Source: an uncultured Mycoplasmatota bacterium (GTDB taxonomy: Bacteria; Bacillota_I; Bacilli_A; RF39; UBA660). Taken from it: 32,895 bases of DNA. The notes under the pieces were generated by a model. That model was given only the letters and a program-made list of their open reading frames with translations. It was not told where the DNA came from and searched no databases. The stretch lies in the NCBI GenBank assembly GCA_948469065.1, contig CAOKKL010000003.1:1-32895 (forward strand), read 5' to 3'. Positions 1 to 7,824 of the stretch are shown one piece after another. The position numbers and the translations under genes were made by a program. How positions within the stretch are numbered: position 1 is the first letter of the stretch; each line of letters starts with the position of its first letter.

Positions 1-80
1 AAGATTAAATGTCTATTTACTACTTGATTTTGTCATTTACTTTTTCATTTAAATTCTTTTTTAAAAATTCTTCTAAATTG

Positions 81-109
81 TTGCAATTATCAATAATATT
101 TGTTAAGAT
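81..109 (+). promoter_or_regulatory. Promoter of the tRNA-His gene
   Basis: TTGCAA at 81-86 and TAAGAT at 104-109 are separated by 17 bases, and the tRNA begins 11 bases after the -10 box. Bases 1-80 upstream hold no gene that I can see. Confidence 0.55.
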
Positions 110-120
110 ATTTTTGTTAT

Positions 121-197
121 GGCGGAATTGGTGAAGTGGTTAACACGCCGGATTGTGGCTCCGGTATGCATGGGTTCGATCCCCATATTTCGCCCCA
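121..197 (+). tRNA. tRNA-His (anticodon GTG), CCA encoded
   Basis: The cloverleaf folds fully. G121 is the extra G-1 typical of tRNA-His and faces C194, the discriminator. The 7-bp acceptor stem is 122-128 with 187-193 and contains one G-T pair. The anticodon GTG sits in the loop ATTGTGGC, the T arm reads GGGTTCGATCCCC, and CCA is encoded at 195-197. The gene strongly resembles the Bacillus-type tRNA-His. Its 3' end abuts an integrase remnant, so it is probably the attachment site of a lost element. Confidence 0.95.
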
Positions 198-258
198 TTT
201 TAGATTTAAACGTATCAAACCGTTTAAATATATATTGTTTTTAAGACCTTGCAGGGAA

Positions 259-499
259 TTATAAAAACAATCTGAGGAAAGGAATACTTGGTATTCTTTT
301 TTCTTGGTGTAAATATACATCACAAGTCATTGATACTTTGCTATGTCCCATTACTTCTTGATACATAATCGATTGATACTCCTTTATGTATCAAACGAGT
401 AGCATAACTATGTCGAAATTCATGTTGTGTTATTTCTTGCATATGAACTTTCTCACAAGCTATTTTTTTATGCCTATCTATCGTTGATATATTCTCTAA
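259..499 (-). pseudogene. Tyrosine recombinase (phage-type integrase), C-terminal remnant with frameshift
   Basis: Reading the minus strand from about 499 down gives the C-terminal catalytic part of a phage integrase. It includes the box HEFRHSYATRLIHKG (catalytic H-x-x-R) and, after a one-base frameshift near 380, MGHSKVSMTCDVYLHQEK, with the second His of the GHS motif and the Tyr nucleophile. It ends at a TAA at 259-261. Everything before the H-x-x-R box is missing, and an in-frame stop lies at about 500-502, where an unrelated gene fragment begins. The remnant points its 3' end at the tRNA-His gene, the usual arrangement for an element integrated in a tRNA 3' end. It cannot make an active enzyme. 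Bases 198-258 between the tRNA and the remnant hold nothing recognisable. Confidence 0.85.
282..302 (+). terminator. Possible rho-independent terminator after tRNA-His
   Basis: A 6-bp perfect stem GAATAC/GTATTC with a 3-base loop is followed by six T on the plus strand. It lies inside the integrase remnant (antisense), about 85 bases after the tRNA, so its function as the tRNA terminator is inferred. Confidence 0.4.
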
Positions 500-500
500 T

Positions 501-944
501 TACCATTCAAAGGAAGAAGATAGAATCATTTATACAGATATTTTATTTTCAGAAAATAGTGCTGTTGATGAAAACGGAAAAGAGAAAAAAGATTTTGTCC
601 CTAAATATCCTAATGAACAGCTACTAATAGAACAATTAGGTGATGTTGAAGAATTGGTAATTGGTGGATATCACTTTTCTGATTGTGTAAAAAGAGTTGG
701 AGAAACGGCTCTGAATATGGGAATAAATACAGTTATTGATTTAGATTTAACTGACCTTTTCTTTAACCTATACAAACAAGAAGAATATTTTGATCTTAAG
801 GAATATAATCCTGAAAAGTTTAAAAGGCAAATGATGAAATACGATTTAAAATATGGTGAGGAAGTTGCATTAGAACAATTTAATTTTGTTTATTCTAGTC
901 CAGTTTATGGTTTTTCTAATGAAGAAAGGAAACATAAAAAATAG
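501..944 (+). pseudogene. 5'-truncated gene of unknown family
   Basis: An open frame runs from the integrase junction (about 500) to the TAA at 942-944, 147 residues, without an initiation region. The only start-like codon in the conserved part is a TTG at 654 with no ribosome binding site, so I read this as the 3' part of a longer gene whose beginning was lost at the junction. The segment around 650-770 (IGGYHFSDCVKRVGETALN) has a Cys and helix pattern vaguely like the late nucleophile loop of isochorismatase-fold hydrolases, but I do not recognise the family with confidence. The C-terminus is rich in Lys, Glu and Tyr. It ends 14 bases before the Nudix gene and was probably co-transcribed with it. 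Confidence 0.5.
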
Positions 945-958
945 AAAGGAATTTTAAA

Positions 959-1444
959 ATGGAACAATATTATTGGAAAAAAGAAGATGTTCCACAGAAT
1001 TTAATTATCAAACAAGTCTATGGAGTCGCATTTTCTAATGACGGCAATATTCTTTTGCGAGTAGAAGATAATAAATATAAATTAACAGGTGGAAAGCCTG
1101 AAAAAAACGATAAAAATTGTGAAGAAACATTAAAAAGAGAATACTTAGAAGAATTAAATGTTACACTTGTAGATGTTTACTATTTAGGATATTTACTTGT
1201 TGAAGATGATAATAATGAAAAATATGCACAAGTTAGAATGGTGGCAAAAATTAAAAATATTGGAGAAATCAAACCAGATTCAGATAATGGAAAAATTTAT
1301 AAAAGATTTATGTCAAATATAGAAAATGTTAAAGATTATTTGAATTATGTTGATTTAGCTGGTAATCAATTAATTGATGATGCTATTACTATGGCAAAAG
1401 AAAAATATGAACTAAATTTTAATAACAAAGAATATTTTATATAA
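959..1444 (+). CDS. Nudix hydrolase
   Basis: A 161-residue protein with a Nudix box at about residues 43-68: GGKPEK, a loop, then CEETLKREYLEELNV. The metal-binding R-E-x-x-E-E core is intact. The loop between the Gly and the REYLEE core is one residue longer than the standard GX5EX7REUXEEXGU pattern, so the usual first Glu is not in register. Family members hydrolyse nucleoside diphosphate derivatives; the substrate cannot be read from sequence. The start ATG is preceded by AGAAAGGAATTTTAAA, a good ribosome binding site. It lies 14 bases after the truncated gene and just before an IS256-type element end. With the integrase scar it looks like leftover cargo of an integrated island. Confidence 0.8.
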   Translation: MEQYYWKKEDVPQNLIIKQVYGVAFSNDGNILLRVEDNKYKLTGGKPEKNDKNCEETLKREYLEELNVTLVDVYYLGYLLVEDDNNEKYAQVRMVAKIKNIGEIKPDSDNGKIYKRFMSNIENVKDYLNYVDLAGNQLIDDAITMAKEKYELNFNNKEYFI

Positions 1445-1504
1445 ATTATTTAGAATTTAATTGGAGTGTGTCCTAAAATCTGTGTAAATGATACTTTCCA
1501 AGAT

Positions 1505-1534
1505 AGAAGCAAGATACTATTTTGCTTCTTTTTA
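1505..1534 (+). terminator. Rho-independent terminator
   Basis: A perfect 8-bp stem AGAAGCAA/TTGCTTCT with an 8-9 base loop is followed by TTTTTATT on the plus strand. It lies inside the IS end, downstream of the Nudix gene, and probably now terminates that transcript. Confidence 0.7.
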
Positions 1535-1574
1535 TTATCTAAATAATAACATTTCTTTTAAAATTGTTAAAGAA

Positions 1575-1889
1575 CTAAATTCTTCCATCAAACATTATGG
1601 ATAGTTCTGATAATATAGGTCCCCAATTTTGATAAGGAGCAGTCCACTTTTTTGTAATATTTTTAGTAGATAAATATAGACATTTTAATAAGGACATTTC
1701 TGTTGGAAAAACAGATTTCGTTTTTGTATATTTTCTAAATTGTCGGTTTAAAGATTCAATCGTATTTGTAGTATACATTATCTTTCTTATTGGCTCTGAG
1801 AATTGAAAGAATGGACAAATAGCATCCCAGTTTTCTTCCCAGGTCTTGAATGCTCCAATATATTTATCTTTCCATTTTCTTCTCTTCTT
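1575..1889 (-). pseudogene. IS256-family transposase, C-terminal fragment
   Basis: The minus-strand frame gives about 104 residues that match the end of mutator-type (IS256) transposases: KWKDKYIGAFKTWEENWD, then MYTTNTIESLNRQFRK, which carries the catalytic Glu of the DDE triad, and the tail KWTAPYQNWGPILSELS. The two Asp of the triad and the DNA-binding region are absent. Upstream the frame dissolves into a Lys/Arg-rich low-complexity tract, so the gene is truncated, not merely mis-started. It is related to, but clearly a different copy from, the transposase at 30640-31845. Confidence 0.85.
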
Positions 1890-2042
1890 TCTTTTCTTCT
1901 TTTTATTATAATCTGTCCTTTTCTTTTTTGTCTAATTTATTGTAACCAATCCAATATGTATTTATAATAATATTAATATGATAAAAAAGTGATTAAAAAA
2001 TTGATGATAATAATTTTATTGAAAGCTTGTAGGAGGTTTTAA

Positions 2043-3533
2043 ATGATACAAATATTATTAGATACAAGTATAATTGTATATATGAAAAGCGATAATGCTT
2101 ATAAAGAAAAAATTGAAGAATTATTTAAAATAATAGACAACACTCCTAATTTGTATAAGTACATACATCCAGTAATTAGAAAAGAATTATTACAAAATGT
2201 TGATAATGAAACAAGAAATTTATTATTTGATAGATTGAAATCCTATAATATTTTAGAAAATTACAGAATGATTGATTCTAAATTAAAAGCTATAACAAAT
2301 CCTTTAAATAAAACGGTCAATGATCAATTAGATGATATCATTTTAAATGAACTATATGTTGGTAAAGTAGATTTTTTAATCACTGAAGATAACAAAATAA
2401 AAGAAAAGTCAATCTTATTAGGCATAGGTCAAAAAGTAATGAATATTAATGAATTCATTTTTCTAAATAGAAATGAGAAAGATATAAACTATAATATTAT
2501 GGATATTTATAAAGTTAAGTTTGGAGATTTAAATATAAATGATTCTTTTTTTGATTCGCTAAAAAAAGACTATCCTGAATTTTTAGATTGGTATGAAAGA
2601 AAGGTCAATGAAGATGTATATTGCTATAAAGACCAAGATAAGATATTAGGATTATTAATTCTTAAAAATGAGGAACCTGAATCAGAAGATTATTCTGACA
2701 TTAAACCCATGATGAAACTAAATAGAAAATTAAAAATTTCAACTTTTAAAGTAGATATTAGTGGCAAAAAAATTCGAGAAAGGTTTATGAAAATAATATT
2801 TGATCAAGCATTATTTTCCATGGTAGACGAGATATATTTTACTATATATGATAATAATGATAAAAAGATAAATTTAATAAGATATTTTGAAAAATTTGGT
2901 TTTAATTATTATGGAAAAAAGAATAATGAATTAGTATATATTAGGAGTATGAAAAAGAATTTTGATAATAAAAATCCTTTGATAAATTATCCATACATAA
3001 AAAGAAATAATGATACATTTGTTATTCCAATCAATCCTAATTATTATACATATTTATTTCCTAATTCGATATTATATAGAAAATCATATAAGGATATTCA
3101 TATACCAGTTGAATATACTATAAATAAATATTATATTACAAATGATAAGTGGTTAGAGATTCCAAAAGTTGGAGATAACATTGTCTTTTATCGTAGTCGA
3201 CAAAAAGGTGCTACTGCTAAATATTCAAGTGTATTAACAACTATTGGTGTTGTTACCAATCTATTTATTCCAAAAAATGAACAAGAGTTAATTAATAAAG
3301 TTTCTGGGAGAACAATGTATGATACAAAGGAATTAAGAAAAATATATAGTAAAAACACTTATGTAATTGAATTTGCATATATAACTACTTTAGATAAAAA
3401 ATTAAATTATGATTTTTGTAAAACAAATGGCATATTAGAAGTAATCCCACGAGGAGTTACTAAAATTGATAACACACAATTTCAAAAAATAATTGAATTT
3501 GGTAAAGTTGATTCGACTCTAATTATTAAATAA
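2043..3533 (+). CDS. PIN domain - GNAT - PUA/EVE-like fusion protein
   Basis: A 496-residue cytosolic protein with three apparent domains. Residues 1-135 look like a PIN ribonuclease domain: LLDTS with D7, E48 in VIRKELL, D97/D98 in QLDDIILNEL, and D110 and D116 in VDFLITEDNKIKEKS, which is the expected order of acidic metal-binding residues. Residues about 225-325 read as a GNAT acetyltransferase core (KISTFKVDISGKKIRERFM, a Q/R-x-x-G/A-like acetyl-CoA loop, and the FEKFGF motif near the end). Residues about 370-490 resemble a PUA-like (ASCH/EVE) fold: IPKVGDNIVFYRS, then TIGVVTNLF and YVIEFAYI. PIN plus acetyltransferase suggests a toxin or defence RNA enzyme with an RNA- or modified-base-binding module, but that is inference. 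It has a perfect AGGAGG ribosome binding site 7 bases before ATG, stands alone, and is more AT-rich than the chromosomal genes. Bases 3534-3772 downstream hold no convincing gene. Confidence 0.7.
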   Translation: MIQILLDTSIIVYMKSDNAYKEKIEELFKIIDNTPNLYKYIHPVIRKELLQNVDNETRNLLFDRLKSYNILENYRMIDSKLKAITNPLNKTVNDQLDDIILNELYVGKVDFLITEDNKIKEKSILLGIGQKVMNINEFIFLNRNEKDINYNIMDIYKVKFGDLNINDSFFDSLKKDYPEFLDWYERKVNEDVYCYKDQDKILGLLILKNEEPESEDYSDIKPMMKLNRKLKISTFKVDISGKKIRERFMKIIFDQALFSMVDEIYFTIYDNNDKKINLIRYFEKFGFNYYGKKNNELVYIRSMKKNFDNKNPLINYPYIKRNNDTFVIPINPNYYTYLFPNSILYRKSYKDIHIPVEYTINKYYITNDKWLEIPKVGDNIVFYRSRQKGATAKYSSVLTTIGVVTNLFIPKNEQELINKVSGRTMYDTKELRKIYSKNTYVIEFAYITTLDKKLNYDFCKTNGILEVIPRGVTKIDNTQFQKIIEFGKVDSTLIIK

Positions 3534-3772
3534 AATTCATTAATTTATTTATTACTTTCAATTTACTAACAAATTCTAAAGATTTAAGTTCCTTTTATTT
3601 AAATTATAAATATAATTTTTTAACTTGCTTGATCATGAATTACTGTAAATGCATTATATCCATTCTTCAGTTTTCCAATAAAACTTAATATTGACTATCA
3701 TTAGATTCATTTTACACACTTAAAATGTAAAAAATTCTTTATTTACAATTATTAAAATGAAAAGTTGTATTT

Positions 3773-4720
3773 TCAATCATTTATTCTCCATTTTGGAGGA
3801 TAAAAATAATCAATTGGTTCTTTTTTGGCAATATATCTTTTTTTTATTTTTTTTCGATTGGATTTTAATTCTGGAAATGCTTCTCTACAGTATTTATCAA
3901 TTTCGCAAAAAAGACCTTGGCAATCAATTAATTGAAGCTTTCTATTACCAATCATTTTAAAATCATATCCTAATCGCTTCAATTCTTCTTGATGATCATA
4001 CATATATTTTATAATTTCTTCATTTGAATAGTCTCCAGTACTAATAAAACATTTTGCAATTCCTCTTTTTGAACCTGGACCTACTACAGTAAATTCATTT
4101 TCTTTAAAATTTACTACATCACTATAATTGATATCTGTAACTAATTGGTAAGCTAAAAAGTTGCCAATTAAAGGATATGATTTTAAAATATCAAATGCTT
4201 CTTTCATATTTTTACAAGCCAATAATCTTTTATCAATTTTATCTTCAAAAAACATTTTTCTTAACAATGCTAAATGATTTTCATGTTTTCGCTCATAACC
4301 AAAGGCTTTATTTGCACAACTTATATAAGCGTCATTATAAATTGCTTTGCCATTTATGATTGCATTTTCTAAAATTTTCGAAAAAATATTAAAATCAAAT
4401 TTAATTAAAGTGATATCTCCAATTTCTTTTTCTAACAATTCCCAAGTAAATTCTTTATTAAATAATTTAAATAAAATAATACGAAAAATTATATCTTCAT
4501 CTTTATATTTTTTCCCATTATAAATAATATTGCGCAGCAAATACTGACTTATTCGATCATTTACTCGATAGGTATTACAAAATTTATATTCTTGTAAAAT
4601 CTTATCATTTGTCCAAGGAGCAGGTTTCTTTTGCTTCTTTTTAAAAAAAATATTTTGTCTTTCAAATGCAAAATACCAATACAAATCATAAATCTTATCT
4701 CTTTTTATCAGTTTATTCAT
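3773..4720 (-). CDS. Putative DNA base hypermodification protein (5-hmdU DNA kinase helical-domain-like)
   Basis: A 315-residue protein. Residues 28-70 (KKPAPWTNDKILQEYKFCN, then TYRVNDRISQYLLRN) together with the later FRIILFKLFNKEFTWELLE and AYISCANKAFGYERK follow the pattern I recall for the helical domain attached to phage 5-hydroxymethyl-dU DNA kinases (Pfam HMUDK_hel, formerly aGPT-PPlase clade 2). The fold is predicted to be related to helix-hairpin-helix DNA glycosylases. There is no P-loop, so the kinase half is absent. In phages such proteins act on thymine derivatives in DNA; as a free-standing bacterial gene the function is unknown, possibly base modification or removal. The family call is from memory of conserved motifs and would need a profile search. 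It sits next to the PIN-GNAT gene in accessory DNA, convergent with it. Confidence 0.6.
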   Translation of the reverse strand: MNKLIKRDKIYDLYWYFAFERQNIFFKKKQKKPAPWTNDKILQEYKFCNTYRVNDRISQYLLRNIIYNGKKYKDEDIIFRIILFKLFNKEFTWELLEKEIGDITLIKFDFNIFSKILENAIINGKAIYNDAYISCANKAFGYERKHENHLALLRKMFFEDKIDKRLLACKNMKEAFDILKSYPLIGNFLAYQLVTDINYSDVVNFKENEFTVVGPGSKRGIAKCFISTGDYSNEEIIKYMYDHQEELKRLGYDFKMIGNRKLQLIDCQGLFCEIDKYCREAFPELKSNRKKIKKRYIAKKEPIDYFYPPKWRIND

Positions 4721-4807
4721 TTAAAGTCTCTTTCTTTTTTTTATTATATCAATTTTTTATCTTATAACGCAAAAGTTAAAGTTATTGTAGACATAAAATA
4801 CAAAATT

Positions 4808-5177
4808 TTACTTTTTTTCTCTTTTTTTAGAATATGCTATTTCTTCTTCTCTTTGTTTTTTTTGAGTTGCTTCTTGATATAATCTATAGAGTAAAGAATT
4901 GTTATCGAATTGATTTACAGATTGGTAAATATCATGTAAATTAGAGCCTGTCAATTTTTCTTTTCTTATTTGATCTCCTCTTCGTGCTATTTCATAGATT
5001 TCCCAAATTGTTGATTTTGGTTTTGCCTCTATACTTTGTTCTTTTTTTTCTTCCATCATAAACTTTTTTTCATTCTCTTTTGAATTTTTTCTTTGTTGAG
5101 AAGAATTTTCCTTGTTTGGAAATCTTGAAACAGGTTTTGTTGTTTCTATATTTGCAACAGAAAATTTTTTTTCCATT
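4808..5177 (-). CDS. Small charged hypothetical protein
   Basis: A 122-residue protein that I do not recognise. I chose the ATG at 5177 because GGAGG lies six bases upstream; longer readings from 5218 have no ribosome binding site. It is rich in Lys, Glu and Gln with no membrane segment. Residues 1-60 look disordered (repeated Asn, Ser, Gln, Lys). Residues 62-100 form a likely ordered core (TIWEIYEIARRGDQIRKEK, then LHDIYQSVNQFDNNSLLYRLYQEA). The tail, KKQREEEIAYSKKREKK, is a charged helix. It is divergently transcribed from the LigD-like gene, 117 bases away; any link to DNA repair is speculation. Confidence 0.65.
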
Positions 5178-5294
5178 TTATCCTCCATTTTAATTTGATT
5201 ATAAGAAAGTAAGAGCATTTCGTCAAGGATGTTACGTTTTTTATACTTGCATAACTTATTATAATTTTCGCAAACTATCAGTGAGGGATTAAAA

Positions 5295-6710
5295 ATGAAA
5301 GATAAATTACAAAAGTATCAAGAAAAACGAAATTTTAATAAAACAAAGGAACCCTTTGGAAAAGTGGAAAAAAGACAAAAAAAATTACGTTTTGTTGTTC
5401 AACACCATTTAGCAAGACGAGATCATTATGATTTTCGCTTGGAGTGGGATGGCACTTTGAAAAGCTGGGCTGTTCCCAAAGGACCATCTTTTCAAAATAA
5501 GGATAAACGTTTAGCAGTTCATGTTGAAGATCATCCTCTTTCTTATCGCCATTTTGAAGGAACGATTCCCAAAGGAGAATATGGTGGTGGAACTGTAATG
5601 CTATGGGATGAAGGATTTTGGGAACCTATTGAAGATCCAAAAAAGGGATTTCAAAATGGTTCTCTTAAGTTTGTATTAAAAGGAAAAAGATTAAAAGGAT
5701 TATGGACATTAATTTTTTATAAAGAAAATCATTGGTTATTAATAAAAGAAAAAGATGAATATGAAAAAGATATTGACATTTCAAAATGGAATATTAGTAT
5801 TAAAACACAACGTACTATGGAAGAAATTGAAAATGGGTTAAAGAAGAAAAAAACTTCTATAAAAGAATCTATTGTAGAAAATATATTAATTACACATCCA
5901 AAAAAGTTAATTTATAAACGTCCTAAAATTACCAAAATGGATATTGCATTATATTATCAAAAAGTAGCGAAAAGAATGATGCCGTTTCTTGAAAATCGTA
6001 TTGTCAGTACCATTCGTGCTCCAGAAGGAATTGAATCAGAACAGTTTTTCAAAAAGCATTTCGATAATAAAAATCCGGGAATAGGAAAAAAGATAATACC
6101 TAGTGAAAAAGGAAATGCAGAAGATTACTATTATTTTAAAAATATGGAAGGATTACTTTCTGAAGTCCAGCAAAATAGTTTTGAATTTCATGTTTGGGCT
6201 AGTAATATTAAATCTATTAATCATCCCAATATTCTAGTATTCGATTTAGATCCAGATGAAAAGATGAGTTTAAAAAAAGTACGGCAAGGTGTTATGGATT
6301 TAAAAAGTATTTTAGATGAGTTATCGATTACTTCTTTTTTAAAAACAAGTGGTGGAAAAGGTTATCATGTTGTAGTACCAATTTCATCTTTAAAAAATTG
6401 GAAGAGCTTTAAAACATTTGCTCAAAATATTGCGAAATTAATGGAGACGAAATGGCCAGATAAATACACGAGTAATGTACGAAAAGAAAGCCGAAAAAAT
6501 AAAATATTTATCGATTGGATTCGTAATGCCAAAAGTGCTACAAGTGTCGCTCCATATTCTCTTCGTTTACGTTCTGGAGCTCCAGTTTCTATGCCAATTT
6601 CTTGGAATGAGTTAAATAAAGTAAAACCAAATTCTATTAAAATGAAAGATGCTATTCTTAGATTAAAAAGGAAAGATCCTTGGGAAAATTTTTTTAATAT
6701 AGCACAATAA
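5295..6710 (+). CDS. ligD: LigD-type protein: 3'-phosphoesterase + polymerase domains, no ligase domain
   Basis: A 471-residue protein of the bacterial non-homologous end-joining family. Residues 30-155 form the 3'-phosphoesterase domain with its metal ligands and active-site residues in place: H38, H44, D46 and R48 in QHHLARRDHYDFRLE, and H80 and Y84 in VEDHPLSY. Residues about 195-465 form the archaeo-eukaryotic-primase-like polymerase domain with the D-x-D pair in DLDPDE (about 317 and 319), the His in GKGYHVVVP (about 358) and the third Asp in FIDWIRN (about 406). The ATP-dependent ligase domain (KxDG motif) found in typical LigD is missing, and no ku gene lies in the window. The protein would process and extend broken 3' ends and need a ligase in trans. 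Start ATG follows GAGGGATTAAAA. Confidence 0.92.
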   Translation: MKDKLQKYQEKRNFNKTKEPFGKVEKRQKKLRFVVQHHLARRDHYDFRLEWDGTLKSWAVPKGPSFQNKDKRLAVHVEDHPLSYRHFEGTIPKGEYGGGTVMLWDEGFWEPIEDPKKGFQNGSLKFVLKGKRLKGLWTLIFYKENHWLLIKEKDEYEKDIDISKWNISIKTQRTMEEIENGLKKKKTSIKESIVENILITHPKKLIYKRPKITKMDIALYYQKVAKRMMPFLENRIVSTIRAPEGIESEQFFKKHFDNKNPGIGKKIIPSEKGNAEDYYYFKNMEGLLSEVQQNSFEFHVWASNIKSINHPNILVFDLDPDEKMSLKKVRQGVMDLKSILDELSITSFLKTSGGKGYHVVVPISSLKNWKSFKTFAQNIAKLMETKWPDKYTSNVRKESRKNKIFIDWIRNAKSATSVAPYSLRLRSGAPVSMPISWNELNKVKPNSIKMKDAILRLKRKDPWENFFNIAQ

Positions 6711-6738
6711 AACAGAGATTTTTGTCTCTGTTATTTTA
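6711..6738. terminator. Bidirectional terminator between ligD and the dehydrogenase gene
   Basis: Perfect 8-bp stem AACAGAGA (6711-6718) with TCTCTGTT (6725-6732), directly after the ligD stop and overlapping the stop region of the converging gene. The T-rich flank ATTTTATT on the plus strand serves ligD. Confidence 0.75.
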
Positions 6739-7810
6739 TTACATATGAATTTAAATCATTTTTACGATATTCTGGGGATGGTAATTTACTGGTTGAAATA
6801 AATCCACTATCTGCATTTAATACATCTGGAATACGATTTACCACATCTGCACATGTTAATTCTGCTGTTTTTGGTTTTTCAATTACAACTGTCGTATCGG
6901 GTTGTCCATAAATAGTCCATTCATTGCGATCAAATTCATGTTCCGTATAAATTTTGCCAATACATTCTGCTTCAATGGTAATACCTTCTTTTGTTTCTGC
7001 AGTAACTATTGCACTCATACCTCGAACGAATCCTTTTTCGACAATCATATCTAATGTTTCGGAATAAAGATTTTCGTCTGAAATGATCGGGATACATTTT
7101 TGATTAATTTTTTTGATTGTTAATTCTAATTTATCTGCTAACCATCCTACTACATTCCACATATAACTTGCTACAAATTCACGATTGTTGATTAATTCTT
7201 TTCTTTCTTCTTCACTGATATTATCTATGGAAGCTATTTCTTCTTCAAAACGTTTTGTTGTAAATCCTGCTCCGTGTGCATCTGCTAATGCAATTCCATA
7301 ATCTTCTACATTATAACTAGAACTTCCTTTTATTTTTGTAATTTGGTGAGTGGACCCTGCTAAAGTAGTAATTAAATTACCCCAAAAGACATCTTGATAA
7401 CCACAACCAAGTATCGTACAATTGGTTGCTTTTGCTAAGCGATTGATTTCTTCATATAAAGTTGGATTTGAATTTAAAGCAAAAAATGCTTCTTCACAAG
7501 TTGTAATAGTATTAATTCCATTTTTTGCACAAATTCTTAAAATATCTCCAATATCATTCAACACACTCATTGTAGTTAAAATGGCTATATCTGGTTTGGT
7601 TTTATTTAATAAACTTTCTAATTCACTACTTTCTGAAATTGTAATTCCTAAATTTTCTTGGTCAAACAAACTTCCAACGTCTTTTCCAATTAACTCTTGG
7701 TTACAATCTACCGCTCCTACTATCTCGCAATTTTTTTCTGTAGCATATTTTAAAATCAATTTACTCATTTTGCCACAGCCAATTTGAAAAATTCTAATCT
7801 TTCGTTCCAT
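6731..7810 (-). CDS. ord: 2,4-diaminopentanoate dehydrogenase-like NAD(P)-dependent enzyme
   Basis: A 359-residue protein with an N-terminal Rossmann fold (IRIFQIGCGKMSKLIL, then GAVDCN as the end of beta-2) of the DapB_N type. The C-terminal part carries CGYQDVFWGNLIT, SSYNVEDYGIALADAHGAG and EWTIYGQPDTTVVI, patterns I associate with 2,4-diaminopentanoate dehydrogenase, the enzyme of oxidative ornithine fermentation that releases ammonia from 2,4-diaminopentanoate. The length fits that family (about 358). The other ornithine-fermentation genes (ora, ort, orr) are not in the window, so the substrate remains open. It is the second gene of a two-gene minus-strand unit, 14 bases after the AAA+ ATPase gene, with GGAATAAAA before its ATG. 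Confidence 0.65.
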   Translation of the reverse strand: MERKIRIFQIGCGKMSKLILKYATEKNCEIVGAVDCNQELIGKDVGSLFDQENLGITISESSELESLLNKTKPDIAILTTMSVLNDIGDILRICAKNGINTITTCEEAFFALNSNPTLYEEINRLAKATNCTILGCGYQDVFWGNLITTLAGSTHQITKIKGSSSYNVEDYGIALADAHGAGFTTKRFEEEIASIDNISEEERKELINNREFVASYMWNVVGWLADKLELTIKKINQKCIPIISDENLYSETLDMIVEKGFVRGMSAIVTAETKEGITIEAECIGKIYTEHEFDRNEWTIYGQPDTTVVIEKPKTAELTCADVVNRIPDVLNADSGFISTSKLPSPEYRKNDLNSYVIK

Positions 7811-7824
7811 TTTTATTCCTCTTC

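Larger units (their letters stand above)
1478..1895 (-). mobile_element. Remnant of an IS256-family insertion sequence (3' end only)
   Basis: Only the 3' third of the transposase and one terminal region remain. TGTGTAAAT at 1481-1489 matches the core of the terminal inverted repeat seen in the second IS256-like element at 30605-30615. The other end is not found; the homology stops in a purine-rich tract near 1890. Bases 1896-2042 hold only AT-rich sequence and the ribosome binding site of the next gene. Confidence 0.7.

Noticed and set aside
117-323. Minus-strand open frame of 68 codons over the tRNA-His gene
   Set aside because: It is antisense to a clear tRNA and reads the integrase remnant's end in a wrong frame.
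427-627. Plus-strand open frame of 66 codons
   Set aside because: It is antisense to the integrase remnant at its start and runs out of frame through the truncated gene fragment; no ribosome binding site.
3534-3772. Possible short minus-strand gene tail with LKNGYNAFTVIHDQAS
   Set aside because: Only about 20 codons between stops and no family match; cannot be told from chance in AT-rich DNA.
3757-3960. Plus-strand open frame of 67 codons
   Set aside because: Shadow of the minus-strand HMUDK-like gene; hydrophobic low-complexity product and no initiation site.
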